Source: Herbaspirillum sp. YR522
Lineage (GTDB): Bacteria; Pseudomonadota; Gammaproteobacteria; Burkholderiales; Burkholderiaceae_D
Direction: 5' to 3'
Assembly (NCBI RefSeq): GCF_000282575.1
Contig: NZ_AKJA01000128.1
Location: 1 to 58,750 of the forward strand
DNA length: 58,750 nucleotides
The notes below the pieces were generated by a model. That model did no database searches, was not told the DNA's origin, and saw nothing but the letters and a program-made list of their open reading frames with translations. Position numbers and translations under genes: made by a program. This document shows positions 27,666-36,603 of this stretch, piece after piece; position 1 is the first letter of the stretch, and each line of letters begins with the position of its first letter.

Positions 27666-28409
27666 ATGAGACCGATCGCCATTCTGCAGCACGAAATCAC
27701 GCAAGGGCCAGGTGTATTGCTGGATCACCTGGATAACAACCATCTTCCCTACCGACGCATTTCCCCCGCTTCCGATGGCGTCGCTCCGGTCGACGCGAGC
27801 CAGTTCAGCGGTATCGTCGTATTGGGCAGCGATCACTGCGTCAACGAACCCTTGCCGTGGATCAGCGATGAACTGGCATTGCTGCAGGATGCCATCCGGC
27901 GTGACGTGCCGGTGCTCGGGCATTGTTTCGGCGCCCAGATGCTGGCGCGTGCCATGGGCGCCAAGGTCAGCCGCAACAGTTGTCCCAACATCGGCTGGAG
28001 CCCGATATGGGTCACGCCGCCGGCACAGCACCGCATGGGCTTGCCCAGGCAAGTGAGCATGTTCAACTGGCACTACGACACGTTTGAAATCCCGCCCGGT
28101 GCCACCCGCACGATGTACGGCAGTCACTGCCTCAACAAAGGTTTCCTGCGCGGACGTCATTGGGCGTTCCAAGGGCACCTCGAAGTGACCGAGGCCAGCG
28201 TCAGGGACTGGTGTGCGGCCGGCCGCGCCGAACTGCGTCGCGCCCATGGGCCGGCGGCGCAGAGCGAAACGCAGATCCTGAAGCAATTGCACGATCGAAT
28301 CGCCGCACTGCACCTGGTCGCGGAGCAGACCTACCACGCCTGGACCCGCCAGCTGGACCGTCCGACCCTGGTCGGCCTGGGCTCGCGCTGCTCGACTGCT
28401 GCTGCCTAG
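27666..28409 (+). CDS. Class I glutamine amidotransferase, free-standing
   Basis: A 247-residue cytoplasmic protein of the GMP-synthase-like glutaminase family (GATase1). The nucleophile elbow is VLGHCFGAQMLARAMG with Cys87, and the His/Glu pair of the triad is in GHLEVTEASV. WSPIWVTPPAQ and WHYDTFEIPPGA are typical of the group in many proteobacteria annotated as 'type 1 glutamine amidotransferase'. There is no synthetase domain, and no obvious partner is adjacent, although purT is convergent downstream. Other members of the family hydrolyse gamma-glutamyl compounds. A second paralogue-like protein lies at 48123. The partner or substrate is not inferable. Confidence 0.85.
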   Translation: MRPIAILQHEITQGPGVLLDHLDNNHLPYRRISPASDGVAPVDASQFSGIVVLGSDHCVNEPLPWISDELALLQDAIRRDVPVLGHCFGAQMLARAMGAKVSRNSCPNIGWSPIWVTPPAQHRMGLPRQVSMFNWHYDTFEIPPGATRTMYGSHCLNKGFLRGRHWAFQGHLEVTEASVRDWCAAGRAELRRAHGPAAQSETQILKQLHDRIAALHLVAEQTYHAWTRQLDRPTLVGLGSRCSTAAA

Positions 28410-28503
28410 CCGATGGAGCAGGGTGAGCTCACGCGGGCCGACGGCCTGCCGGTTGCTCGATGTCGATTCCACGCGGCCTGGTTGGCGGATGTCCGGCCCA
28501 ATG

Positions 28504-28534
28504 AAAAAGGGGCGCCCGTATCGACAGGCGCCCC
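28504..28534 (-). terminator. Terminator of purT
   Basis: On the minus strand an eight-base-pair GC stem (28534-28527 with 28516-28509, GGGGCGCC type) with a ten-base loop is followed by five T, 24 bases after the purT stop. It may also stop transcripts from the convergent amidotransferase gene. Confidence 0.75.
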
Positions 28535-28557
28535 CATGAACCGGCGTTGATCGACAA

Positions 28558-29769
28558 TCAGTCGGGCATGACCGGCTTGACCTTGGCCGCGGCCTGCTTG
28601 GCGCGGATACGGGCCGATTCGACGCTGTCGGCGGCCGCCAGCGCCACGCCCATGCGGCGACGCTGGAATGATTCGGGCTTGCCGAACAGGCGGATGTCGG
28701 CGCCGGGGATGCGCAGTGCTTCGGCCACGCCGTCGAAGGCGATCGCACGGGCGTCGTGCTGGCCGTAGATCACCGCCGAGGCACCGGGCGATCGCAACGC
28801 GGTATTGACCGGCAGGCCCAGGATCGCCTTGGCGTGCAATTCGAATTCGCTTTGCACCTGGCTGACCATGGTGACCATGCCGGTATCGTGCGGACGCGGA
28901 CTGACTTCCGAGAACCAGACCATGTCACCCTTGACGAACAACTCGACCCCGAACAGCCCCAGGCCGCCCAGGTTCTCGGTCACCTTGCGGGCGATCTCGC
29001 GAGCCCGCTCCAGCGCGGTCGAGGGCATCGGGTGTGGCTGCCACGATTCGACATAGTCGCCCTTGACCTGGACGTGGCCGATCGGATCGCAGAAGCTGGT
29101 GATGGTATCGCCGTTCTCGTTGAGCGAGCGCACCGTCAGCAGCGTGATCTCGTAGTCGAAATCGATGAAGCCCTCGACGATGACGCGCCCGGCATCGACC
29201 CGCCCGCCGGCGGCGGCATGGTTCCAGGCCGATTCGATCTCGTCCGGACCGTCGATCTTGGATTGACCCTTGCCCGACGACGACATGACCGGCTTGATCA
29301 CGCAGGGAAAGCCGATCTGCTGGATCGCCGCGCGCAACTCGTCGAGGCTGTCGGCGAAGCGATAGGGCGAGGTCGCCAGGCTCAGGGTTTCACCGGCGAG
29401 GCGACGGATGCCTTCACGGTTCATGGTCAGCCAGGCCGCGCGCGCGGTCGGGATCACGTTGGCCTGGCCGGCCTGTTCCAGCTGCACCAGGGTCTCGGTG
29501 GCGATGGCCTCGATCTCAGGCACGATCAGGTCCGGCTGCTCCTTGGCGATCAGCTCGGCCAGGGCGGCGCCATCGGTCATGTTGATCACATGGGAGCGAT
29601 GCGCCACCTGGTGACCAGGGGCGTTTTCGTAGCGGTCCACGGCAATGACTTCGACGCCCAGACGCTGCAACGCGATGATGACTTCCTTGCCCAGCTCGCC
29701 CGAACCGAGCAGCATGACCTTGGTGGCGGAGGGAGAAAGGGGAGTGCCGAGTCGGATAGCTTTTTTCAT
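28558..29769 (-). CDS. purT: Formate-dependent phosphoribosylglycinamide formyltransferase PurT
   Basis: A 403-residue ATP-grasp enzyme that makes formyl-GAR from GAR, formate and ATP in purine synthesis, a folate-free alternative to PurN. The start reads [32 protein letters not shown], with the nucleotide-binding loop. The ATP-grasp core shows [16 protein letters not shown] and later [10 protein letters not shown] followed by [16 protein letters not shown], a PurT/PurK signature. The start is the ATG at 29769 (MKKAIRLG); a 31-codon upstream extension in frame is not family-like. It is monocistronic with its own terminator. purL, another purine gene, is in the same window but 25 kb away. Confidence 0.95.
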   Translation of the reverse strand: MKKAIRLGTPLSPSATKVMLLGSGELGKEVIIALQRLGVEVIAVDRYENAPGHQVAHRSHVINMTDGAALAELIAKEQPDLIVPEIEAIATETLVQLEQAGQANVIPTARAAWLTMNREGIRRLAGETLSLATSPYRFADSLDELRAAIQQIGFPCVIKPVMSSSGKGQSKIDGPDEIESAWNHAAAGGRVDAGRVIVEGFIDFDYEITLLTVRSLNENGDTITSFCDPIGHVQVKGDYVESWQPHPMPSTALERAREIARKVTENLGGLGLFGVELFVKGDMVWFSEVSPRPHDTGMVTMVSQVQSEFELHAKAILGLPVNTALRSPGASAVIYGQHDARAIAFDGVAEALRIPGADIRLFGKPESFQRRRMGVALAAADSVESARIRAKQAAAKVKPVMPD

Positions 29770-30088
29770 AACGTCGAGGGGGAGAAGCGCCGCGTCATGC
29801 GGTGCGTTGAATCGATAATCGCGGGACGATACCAAATCTTGCCTGGTTTGGACAGCAGCCATTCTCGCCTGCTGCGCCTGTCATTGCCATGCCACGGGGA
29901 CGCGGGTGTGCGGGCCATTGCCTCATTGCAATTTAATCGGCTTGCACGGCGCCGATCAGTTGCCAACGGTGTCGAACACCGGGTAAGTGGAGCTAACTCG
30001 GCAACCCTCGATATTATCCTTGAGGCAATGATGCCGATGCGGCATGGCCGTCACTTTTTTTACCGGCGCAAGCGCGGACCATGGCTGG

Positions 30089-32347
30089 TCAATAACGGGC
30101 CTGCAGCGTCAGCCGCCATTGGCGCGGGTCGCCCACCCAGCCCTGGCTATGAAAGCCGACCTGGTCGTAATAGCGGCGATCGAGCAGGTTATCGACATGC
30201 AGCGCCAGCGATACGCCGCGTCCGAGCTGGTAGCGGGCCATCACGTCGAGCAGCATCACGCTGGCCTGGCTGACCCAGGCGACCCCACCCGGTTGGTGGG
30301 TGGTGCTGCCGATGCCGTTGCGCCATTCGCCGCCGCCGCCCAGTGTCAGGCGGGGCGAGTACCGGTAGGTGCCAAACAGCTTGAACTGGGTCGAGGGAAA
30401 GGTGCTGTCGAGTCGCTGGCCGTCGGCGCTGCGCTTGATGAAGCGGGTGAAGCTGGCGCCCAAATCCCAGCCGGCCTGCACCTGGCCGGCCAGCTCGAGT
30501 TCGATGCCGCGCACCCGCACGCCCCGCGCGGCGCGCCAGGCCTGCTGCTGCGGCCGTCCGCGCACATGGGCGCCGGCTATCTTGACGGCCAGGTTGCGTT
30601 GGCTGGTATCGAATATCGCCGCCGACCCGTTGAGCGCGCCTTCGCGCCAGGCGGCCTTGATACCGGCCTCGACGCTGCGGCCCTCGACCGGGGCCAGCAG
30701 GCTGCCGTCGGTGGACTGCGCATATTGCGCCCGGAAGATGCTGGTGTAGCTGCCATACAGCGCGTAGGTAGGATCGAAATCATGCACCGCGCCGAGATAG
30801 GGAATCAGCTGGTGGCGGTGCCGATGGTGTTGGCGGGTGCCGAAGGCGTCGCGCTCGATCTCGATATTGGCCAGGCGCGCACCCAGGATAAGGTGCAATG
30901 GCGGCGCCAGCGAAAAGCGCCCGGCCGCATAGGCGCCGCTTTGCACCACGCGCCGATGGTCGGCCGGTTCGGTCTGCTCCAGCCACCGAGGCTCGCCGAT
31001 GGGGGCGCTGCGCCAGTCGAAGAAGCTGCCGATGTCGGGCAGCGGCGCCTGCTCGCGATGACGGTCGATGCGGCTGTGGTCCACCAGCCTGGACCAGCCC
31101 AGCATCGCCTGGTGCCGACGCCCCAGCAGCGAGAACGGCCCCGTCAGCGACCACTGGGCCTGGCGCCGCTGGCGCGTGCCGTCGTAGTTGCGCCAGACCT
31201 GCGACATGCCTTGGCCGCTGTCGCGGTCCGGAAACTCGCCCCGGAACAGATTGCGCATATGGTAGTGGCCGCCATTGAGATCGACCGCAAGCTGCAATTG
31301 CCAGTCGTTGTCGAAGCGATGCCGCAGCTTGCCCAGCACGGTGGTCGTACGCGTCTGCATACGCGCCCAGCGGGTGTTGTTGGACGCCGAGCGATCGAAC
31401 GCGGTGCGGCTGCCATCGCGATAGAACAGCGGCACGCCGCTGCCAAAACCGCGCGCGGCGTCCTGCTGGTATTCGAGCGCGACGCTGAGCTCGGTGCGCG
31501 GGGTCGCCTCCAGCGCCACCACGCCATAGAAGGTCTCTGCGCGCTGGCCCTGCCAGCTGACATGACTGCCGCGATCGGTGTGCTCGGCGACCAGGCGCAT
31601 GCGCAGCCCCTGCGGGCCGAGCTGCGGCAGCGACACATCGGCATTGGCGCGGCGCTCGCCCCAGCTGCCCAGGCCCACCAGGCCGGCGGCGGCCAGCCTG
31701 CCCGACGGTTGCTTGCGGATGAAGTTGATCGCCGCCGACGGCTCGCCATTGCCGGTCATCAGGCCGGTGGCGCCCCGCACCACTTCAACCCGTTCATAGA
31801 GCGCCGAACTCATGTTGGTGGCACCGTAGTTCCAGTACGGTAGCAGCGGCGAACTCATGCCGTCGAATTGGAAATTGTCGATCCTGAAGCCGCGCGCCGA
31901 CAATTGGTAGCGGTTGCTGTCGCTGCGTACCGCGGCCATGCCGGGTGCGGCCAGCACGGCATCGAGTGCGGTGGGCAGGTTGGCGTCCTCGATCTGCTGG
32001 CGGGTCACCACGCTGACCGATTGCGGCGTCTGGACTGGCGCCAGCGGCAACCCGGTGGCCGTGCCCATGGCCTCGACGGTGTAGCCCAGCTGCGCCGGCC
32101 CGGTGTGCGGCGCCGAGACGGTGACCTCCGGCAGTCCATCGGCGGGCTGGCGTGCATCGCCGGCCAGCGCCGGCGCGCTGCAACACAGGGTCGCCGAGAT
32201 CATGCCGCCGACCGAGAGCCGGCGGGCGCACCGGTGGCAGGCGCCGGCCGAACGCAGCGCCGCCGGGCGCGTGCGCGATGACCTGCAGGTGCGTGGCCGG
32301 CGCGACGTGCGCAGGGAGGGCGAACGGGGCTGAAGAGAGGTGAACAT
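30089..32347 (-). CDS. fauA: TonB-dependent hydroxamate siderophore receptor (FauA-like)
   Basis: A 752-residue outer-membrane receptor. After an Arg-rich leader, residues 44-63 (LSVGGMISATLCCSAPALAG) look like the core of a signal peptide. The plug domain (about 85-200) has TPQSVSVVTRQQIEDANLPT and VRGATGLMTGNGEPSAAINF, typical of ferrichrome/coprogen/alcaligin receptors. The barrel ends in the classic aromatic residue (LTLQARY). The position downstream of alcR and alcS matches fauA of Bordetella, so the likely ligand is the cyclic dihydroxamate made by alcABC; FoxA- or FhuE-type specificity is possible. A Fur-like box lies 24 bases upstream. It is separated from alcS by 108 bases. Confidence 0.85.
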   Translation of the reverse strand: MFTSLQPRSPSLRTSRRPRTCRSSRTRPAALRSAGACHRCARRLSVGGMISATLCCSAPALAGDARQPADGLPEVTVSAPHTGPAQLGYTVEAMGTATGLPLAPVQTPQSVSVVTRQQIEDANLPTALDAVLAAPGMAAVRSDSNRYQLSARGFRIDNFQFDGMSSPLLPYWNYGATNMSSALYERVEVVRGATGLMTGNGEPSAAINFIRKQPSGRLAAAGLVGLGSWGERRANADVSLPQLGPQGLRMRLVAEHTDRGSHVSWQGQRAETFYGVVALEATPRTELSVALEYQQDAARGFGSGVPLFYRDGSRTAFDRSASNNTRWARMQTRTTTVLGKLRHRFDNDWQLQLAVDLNGGHYHMRNLFRGEFPDRDSGQGMSQVWRNYDGTRQRRQAQWSLTGPFSLLGRRHQAMLGWSRLVDHSRIDRHREQAPLPDIGSFFDWRSAPIGEPRWLEQTEPADHRRVVQSGAYAAGRFSLAPPLHLILGARLANIEIERDAFGTRQHHRHRHQLIPYLGAVHDFDPTYALYGSYTSIFRAQYAQSTDGSLLAPVEGRSVEAGIKAAWREGALNGSAAIFDTSQRNLAVKIAGAHVRGRPQQQAWRAARGVRVRGIELELAGQVQAGWDLGASFTRFIKRSADGQRLDSTFPSTQFKLFGTYRYSPRLTLGGGGEWRNGIGSTTHQPGGVAWVSQASVMLLDVMARYQLGRGVSLALHVDNLLDRRYYDQVGFHSQGWVGDPRQWRLTLQARY

Positions 32348-32370
32348 GGGATTTTCCGTCGACTGTTGAT

Positions 32371-32389
32371 CTAATGATAATTATTCTCG
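32371..32389 (-). promoter_or_regulatory. Fur box upstream of the siderophore receptor
   Basis: The segment contains TGATAAT-T-ATTCTCG (32375-32389), matching the 7-1-7 Fur pattern TGATAATnATTATCA at 12 of its 14 defined positions. It lies 24-42 bases before the receptor start, where Fur-Fe would block transcription. Confidence 0.7.
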
Positions 32390-32455
32390 ACATTGCATCG
32401 CGCCACGTATGCAGGACGCGGCAATACCTATGCGCGGCGCCGATTAGCAATGCAA

Positions 32456-33640
32456 TCAGGCACCGCGGCCTGCATATCGATGGCTGGCACCCCATGCCAG
32501 CATGCTCAGTGCGGCAGCGGCCAGCAGTGCCGCACCGAGCCAGGCGGGCGAGGCGGCCAGGCGGGGCGCCAGCCAGCCGCTGGCCAGGGCGAACATCAGC
32601 AGCTGCATCACCCCCGACAGCGACGCGGCACTGCCGCACAGGCCTGGTACGCAGGCCAGCAGCCGCAAGGTCAGTGGTGGGGTCGCCATGGCCAGGCCGC
32701 CGATATAGGTGCCCAGCGCCAGGATCATGGCCAGCGGTGCGTCCGGCGGGCCCAGGACCAATGCCGCCCCCGCGCAGCCCATGCAGCCATAGGCCGTGCC
32801 CAGTGCCAGTCGCGGACCCAGGCGCAGGGCCAGTGCCGCGCCGACCATGGCGCCGGCCACCAGGGGCAGGAACAGATAAGCGAAGTCGGTCGGCTGCCAG
32901 CCCAGTACCTGCACCACCAGCATCGGCGCGCCGCCGATGATCAGGCCCTGGCCCGCCACCGGCAGTGCGCCCGCCAGGCCCAGGGCGAGCACCTGCGGCC
33001 GTGCCGCCAGGCCCGCGTAGTCATGCAGCAGCTGGCGCAGCCGGAACGGCCGGCGCGCCGTGTGCGGCAAGGTCTCGCGCAGTTGGCGCAGGCACAGGAC
33101 CCAGGCCAGCGCAGCCAGGCCTGCCAGTGCGGCAAAGTTGGCACGCCAGCCAAGCGACGCGGTCAGGTAGCCGCCCACGATGGGTGCCACCGCCGAGGCC
33201 AGGTTCAGGATCAATATCAGGATCGACATGGCGCGCTGGGCGCCGTCCTGCCGGCCGCCATCCCGGCCGTCACCCCGGCAATCCTGGAGCATGGCCGGCG
33301 CCACCACGCTGCAGGCGCCGGCCGCGGCGCCCTGCAGCACGCGCCCCAGCAACAGCAGGTCGAAGCAGGGCGCGACGACGCACAGCAGCGACGCGGCCAG
33401 GTAGATGCCCAGTGCGACCAGGACCACCGGTTTGCGGCCGCAACTGTCGGCCAGGCCGCCATGCAGCGGCAGCATGCACGCATAGGCCAGCATATACAGG
33501 CCCAGCGTGCGGTGCACGGCGCCGGGCGGCAGCGCGAAGTCGGCCGCGATGGCGCCGAAGGCGGGCAGGTAGATGTCGACCGATGCCGGGGCGATGCTGC
33601 ACAGCAGCCCCAGTAATGCGAGCTGGCGGGCGGCGATCAA
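32456..33640 (-). CDS. alcS: MFS transporter, probable siderophore exporter (AlcS-like)
   Basis: A 394-residue drug:H+ antiporter-type permease (Bcr/CflA branch) with about 12 hydrophobic helices; the first starts at residue 5 (LALLGLLCSIAPASVDIYLP) and the loop 2-3 motif reads GLADSCGRKP. In Bordetella an MFS protein in the same place exports alcaligin. The start is a TTG at 33640 that overlaps the alcR stop (TTGA), so translation is coupled; the frame is open far upstream but only as a shadow of alcR, and no ATG or GTG occurs near the first helix. Its end is 109 bases before the receptor gene. An arginine-rich 'DGRDGGRQDG' loop interrupts helices 4 and 5. Confidence 0.8.
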   Translation of the reverse strand: MIAARQLALLGLLCSIAPASVDIYLPAFGAIAADFALPPGAVHRTLGLYMLAYACMLPLHGGLADSCGRKPVVLVALGIYLAASLLCVVAPCFDLLLLGRVLQGAAAGACSVVAPAMLQDCRGDGRDGGRQDGAQRAMSILILILNLASAVAPIVGGYLTASLGWRANFAALAGLAALAWVLCLRQLRETLPHTARRPFRLRQLLHDYAGLAARPQVLALGLAGALPVAGQGLIIGGAPMLVVQVLGWQPTDFAYLFLPLVAGAMVGAALALRLGPRLALGTAYGCMGCAGAALVLGPPDAPLAMILALGTYIGGLAMATPPLTLRLLACVPGLCGSAASLSGVMQLLMFALASGWLAPRLAASPAWLGAALLAAAALSMLAWGASHRYAGRGA

Positions 33641-34602
33641 GGCGGCGCCAGGCGGCTGGGGCAGATGCCGTAGCGCTCGCGAAAGGCGGTCGAGAAATTG
33701 GTGGCGTGACGATAGCCGACGTAGTGCGCCGCCTGTTGCACGCTCCAGCCTTGTGCCAGCTGCTCGCGCGCCACTTCCAGCCGGCGCTGGCGCAGCCAGT
33801 GGAATACCGAGCACTGGTATGCCGCCTGGAACTTGGCGCGCAGTGTGCTGGGACTCATGCAGGCCAGGCGTGCCAGTTCGTGCAGCGAATGGTCCTCGCC
33901 CGGGCAGGCGTGCAGTTTCTGGCGCACCCGCTCCAGCATCTGGCGGTCGCGCGGCGACAGCGGCGAATGCTTCTGGGGCGGGACGTCGATACTGCAATGC
34001 AGCCCGTGCGACAGCAATTGCAGGCCGATGCCTTCGCGCAGCAACTGCTTGAGCGTGCCGCTCCACATGCAATCGAACAGGTGTTCGAAGGCTACCGCCA
34101 GGTGCGGCTGCAGCGGCCATGGCCGCAGGCGCTGGCCGTGGTTGCACAGCGCCTTGGCCAGCAGCTCGCTGCTGTGGTCTTCACCAATGTCGGTCGCCTC
34201 CAGCACCGTCAGGCGCAGGCTGCGCACCTGCTGCCCGGCGGCGTGGCTGGCCACCAGCGGCCGGGCGTCGCCGCCGCTGGCGCTGACCCCTCCCTGTGCG
34301 CACAGGTCCATGGCCGAATCGTGCTGCAGGTGAAGCCTGCCCTGCAGCAGCGCAATGACCGAAAAATGCGCCTGCTGGCGCCACACCGACTGGTAAGGAA
34401 AGTCGACCACCAGGTCGGAGGCGGCCAGCCACAGGCCGGGGCGCAGTTCGTGGCGATCCACGCGACCGCGGGCCAGCTGGACCCCGTCCGTGGCGGCCGC
34501 GTCGTGCTCGCTCGCGCCCAGTCGGTACAACATGCCATTGGGGCGATCCAGCCGATTGAACTCGGCCAGCGTGAATGAATGGGAAGACGGCTGTGCAGCC
34601 AA
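33637..34602 (-). CDS. alcR: AraC-family regulator of the siderophore locus (AlcR/PchR-like)
   Basis: A 321-residue regulator. The N-terminal 200 residues form an effector-binding region without recognisable catalytic motifs. The C-terminal pair of helix-turn-helix motifs (about 225-320) reads SLHELARLACMSPSTLRAKF and WSVQQAAHYVGYRHATNFST, ending RERYGICPSRLA, as in PchR and AlcR, which activate siderophore genes when the ferric siderophore is bound. I start it at the TTG at 34602, because a perfect AGGAGG stands six bases ahead (34614-34609); the ATG at 34707 in the same frame has no such site. It is followed by alcS with overlapping codons and preceded by a 168-base gap after alcC. Confidence 0.85.
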   Translation of the reverse strand: MAAQPSSHSFTLAEFNRLDRPNGMLYRLGASEHDAAATDGVQLARGRVDRHELRPGLWLAASDLVVDFPYQSVWRQQAHFSVIALLQGRLHLQHDSAMDLCAQGGVSASGGDARPLVASHAAGQQVRSLRLTVLEATDIGEDHSSELLAKALCNHGQRLRPWPLQPHLAVAFEHLFDCMWSGTLKQLLREGIGLQLLSHGLHCSIDVPPQKHSPLSPRDRQMLERVRQKLHACPGEDHSLHELARLACMSPSTLRAKFQAAYQCSVFHWLRQRRLEVAREQLAQGWSVQQAAHYVGYRHATNFSTAFRERYGICPSRLAPP

Positions 34603-34608
34603 GGCAAA

Positions 34609-34614
34609 CCTCCT
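34609..34614 (-). promoter_or_regulatory. Consensus Shine-Dalgarno that fixes the alcR TTG start
   Basis: AGGAGG on the minus strand lies six bases before TTG at 34602-34600. It is the only strong ribosome site in the alcR leader. The rest of the leader (34615-34770) has AT-rich patches (GGCAATTAATTCGAG, GATTACAAC) but no clear Fur box. Confidence 0.75.
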
Positions 34615-34770
34615 GCCAGGTGATGGGATGTTTTGCCGGATGGGATAACCCGGCGTTGTAATCGATATCGGCCCGTCTGTGCACAGGCCGTGAAAGCTCG
34701 CGGCCATTGCGGCTGGTTGCTCGAATTAATTGCCAGCCGGTGCTCGATGGCTTTCGATATCGCAGGCCCG

Positions 34771-36603
34771 TTACGGCCCGTTGGGCTCCAGCCACCCGGG
34801 TCGGTAGCGGGCAATCGGATTGACCAGGTCGGGCGCCAGGCGAAAACTGCCGACCGGGTCCGCCAGGTCGACCATCTGCAGGTTGTTGGCCAATTGCAGG
34901 CGGTTCAGGCAGGAATGCAGCATGCCCGGCGCGAACAGGTCGAACTGCCGGTACTTGGCCAACTGATGCGGATGGGTGCGTTGATAGTTGGCGATGCAGT
35001 CGGCCACGACGCGCCAGAAGTCGTCTTCGTCCAGGTCGAGGTGCTGCGCCAGCAATGGGCTCAGGTGGCGCAGGAAGCCATCGAACACATCGACGAAGAT
35101 GCTCAGCAGGCGAAACCGGTCCGGCACCTCGGCCCGCAGGCGGCTGGCGGCCTCGGGCAGGACCGCCTGGGGATCGAGGATGGCCGACTCCTCGGCGATA
35201 TCCTTCATGAACACGCGCACCGGCACGTGCTGCTCGAGCACCAGGATCAGGTTTTCGCCATGCGGCATGAACACCAGGTCATGCCGGTAAAGGCAATGTA
35301 CCAGCGGCGCCAGGTACGCCTCCAGGTAGCGCCGCAGCCAGGTTGCCGGGTCCAGCCCCGAGGCCCGCACCAGCTCGGCCACCAGCGCATCGCCATCGGC
35401 GTCGACGTGCAGGAGCGCGGCCATGGTCATGAGGCGCTCGCCGGGGCCGATCAGTTGCTGCGGGTTGTCGCGCCACAGCGCCGAGAACATTTTCTTGTAC
35501 GGCGAATCGGTGCTGATGGCGTCTTCGTAGTAGCGATGCCGGAAGCCCAGCGACGCCACCTCGCGCAAGATGCCGAAGCCCTTGCCGCGCAGGTAGCGAT
35601 CGCCCTGCAGCAGGCCGTGGATATGGGCGTTGATGGCGGGCGTGCCGGCCATGTAGTACGGCGACAGGCCGCGCATGAAACCCATGTTGAGGATCGACAG
35701 CGAGGTCTTGACATAGCGCCGGCCGGGGCTGTCGAGGTTGAACAGGGTGCGGATCGACTGCTGCGCCTGGTAGCGGTCCGGCCCGTAGCCCAGGCAGACC
35801 ATGCGCTGGTCGGCCAGGTAAGGGGCGAACACCAGCGCCAGCTTGTTGAACCATTGCCACGGATGGGCCGGCATCAGGTAGTAGTGCCCCGGCGCGCACC
35901 CTTGGCGCTCCAGGGCAGCATGGAAATGCTCCAGCAGCGGCTGGCCCAGTTCGTCGCGCATCAGCGACTGGTGGTCGAGCCCCGGCACGCAGGCGAAATG
36001 GGCCTGGTCGCGATGCACCGCCAGCCACACCAGGCGCAGCGGGTTGCACGCCTCGGGCGCGTAGGCGTGGTAGTCGTGGGCGTCGAAGCCCAGGCGGCCA
36101 TTGTTGGCCACGAACCCGGGATGCCCTTCGGTCATGGCCGCTTCGATGTCCTGGAACCCGGCATGGGCCAGTTGTGAACTGGGCAGTCGGCAATGCTTGA
36201 GTTTGTAGGCCGCGCTGTGCAAGGTGCTGGTGATCTCGTCGAGATAGACGGGCAGGCGCGCCGGGTCGATGCCGAGCGCGCCGCGCAGCGCGATGATCAA
36301 CTGCAGCGCATCCAGCGGTGCCTGGCGTTGCTGGCGCAGACAGGTGATGGAGTCGGGCGCGATGCGCCAGTGGCGCAGCGCCATCGGGCGCGCATCGAAG
36401 TGGTATTCGAGCGCCTGCTCCAGGCTGATGCGGTAGCGCGTCATGCCGGGCGTGGCGCCGGCGCCGATCATCTCGGGCTCGATGATCCATTCGTGGGCAT
36501 ATTCGGCAAGGGCCTTGCGTACCAGCATGCGGTTGGCGTCGGCCCAAGCCTGTGGACTCAGGTGGCCGGCGATGGCGGCGGGATGGTCGTGGTGCGGTGT
36601 CAT
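34771..36603 (-). CDS. alcC: NIS siderophore synthetase, AlcC/DesD type (IucA/IucC family)
   Basis: A 610-residue ATP-dependent, NRPS-independent siderophore synthetase that joins N-hydroxy-N-succinyl-diamine units and closes the macrocycle. Family motifs are TEGHPGFVANNGRLGF (nucleotide and substrate binding), AHPWQWF, the SIRT/KTSLSILNMGFMRGL region, and MPHGENLIL, followed by a FhuF-like C-terminal part. The NNGR form is the one seen in DesD and AlcC. Its ATG overlaps the alcB stop (ATGA). With alcA and alcB it gives a complete pathway to putrebactin, bisucaberin or alcaligin, depending on the diamine and on later hydroxylation. Confidence 0.92.
   Translation of the reverse strand: MTPHHDHPAAIAGHLSPQAWADANRMLVRKALAEYAHEWIIEPEMIGAGATPGMTRYRISLEQALEYHFDARPMALRHWRIAPDSITCLRQQRQAPLDALQLIIALRGALGIDPARLPVYLDEITSTLHSAAYKLKHCRLPSSQLAHAGFQDIEAAMTEGHPGFVANNGRLGFDAHDYHAYAPEACNPLRLVWLAVHRDQAHFACVPGLDHQSLMRDELGQPLLEHFHAALERQGCAPGHYYLMPAHPWQWFNKLALVFAPYLADQRMVCLGYGPDRYQAQQSIRTLFNLDSPGRRYVKTSLSILNMGFMRGLSPYYMAGTPAINAHIHGLLQGDRYLRGKGFGILREVASLGFRHRYYEDAISTDSPYKKMFSALWRDNPQQLIGPGERLMTMAALLHVDADGDALVAELVRASGLDPATWLRRYLEAYLAPLVHCLYRHDLVFMPHGENLILVLEQHVPVRVFMKDIAEESAILDPQAVLPEAASRLRAEVPDRFRLLSIFVDVFDGFLRHLSPLLAQHLDLDEDDFWRVVADCIANYQRTHPHQLAKYRQFDLFAPGMLHSCLNRLQLANNLQMVDLADPVGSFRLAPDLVNPIARYRPGWLEPNGP

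Noticed and set aside
28756..30273. A 505-codon plus-strand frame across purT and its upstream region
   Set aside because: Shadow of purT; it has no ribosome site and runs through the end of the fauA gene.
33641..34147. N-terminal extension of the alcS frame
   Set aside because: The extra 169 codons overlap alcR in another frame and are Arg/Pro/Ala-rich; the membrane protein starts at the TTG at 33640.
34633..36177. A 514-codon plus-strand frame opposite alcC
   Set aside because: Low-complexity His/Gln/Val-rich translation without motifs; alcC on the other strand has all family motifs and overlaps alcB by ATGA.
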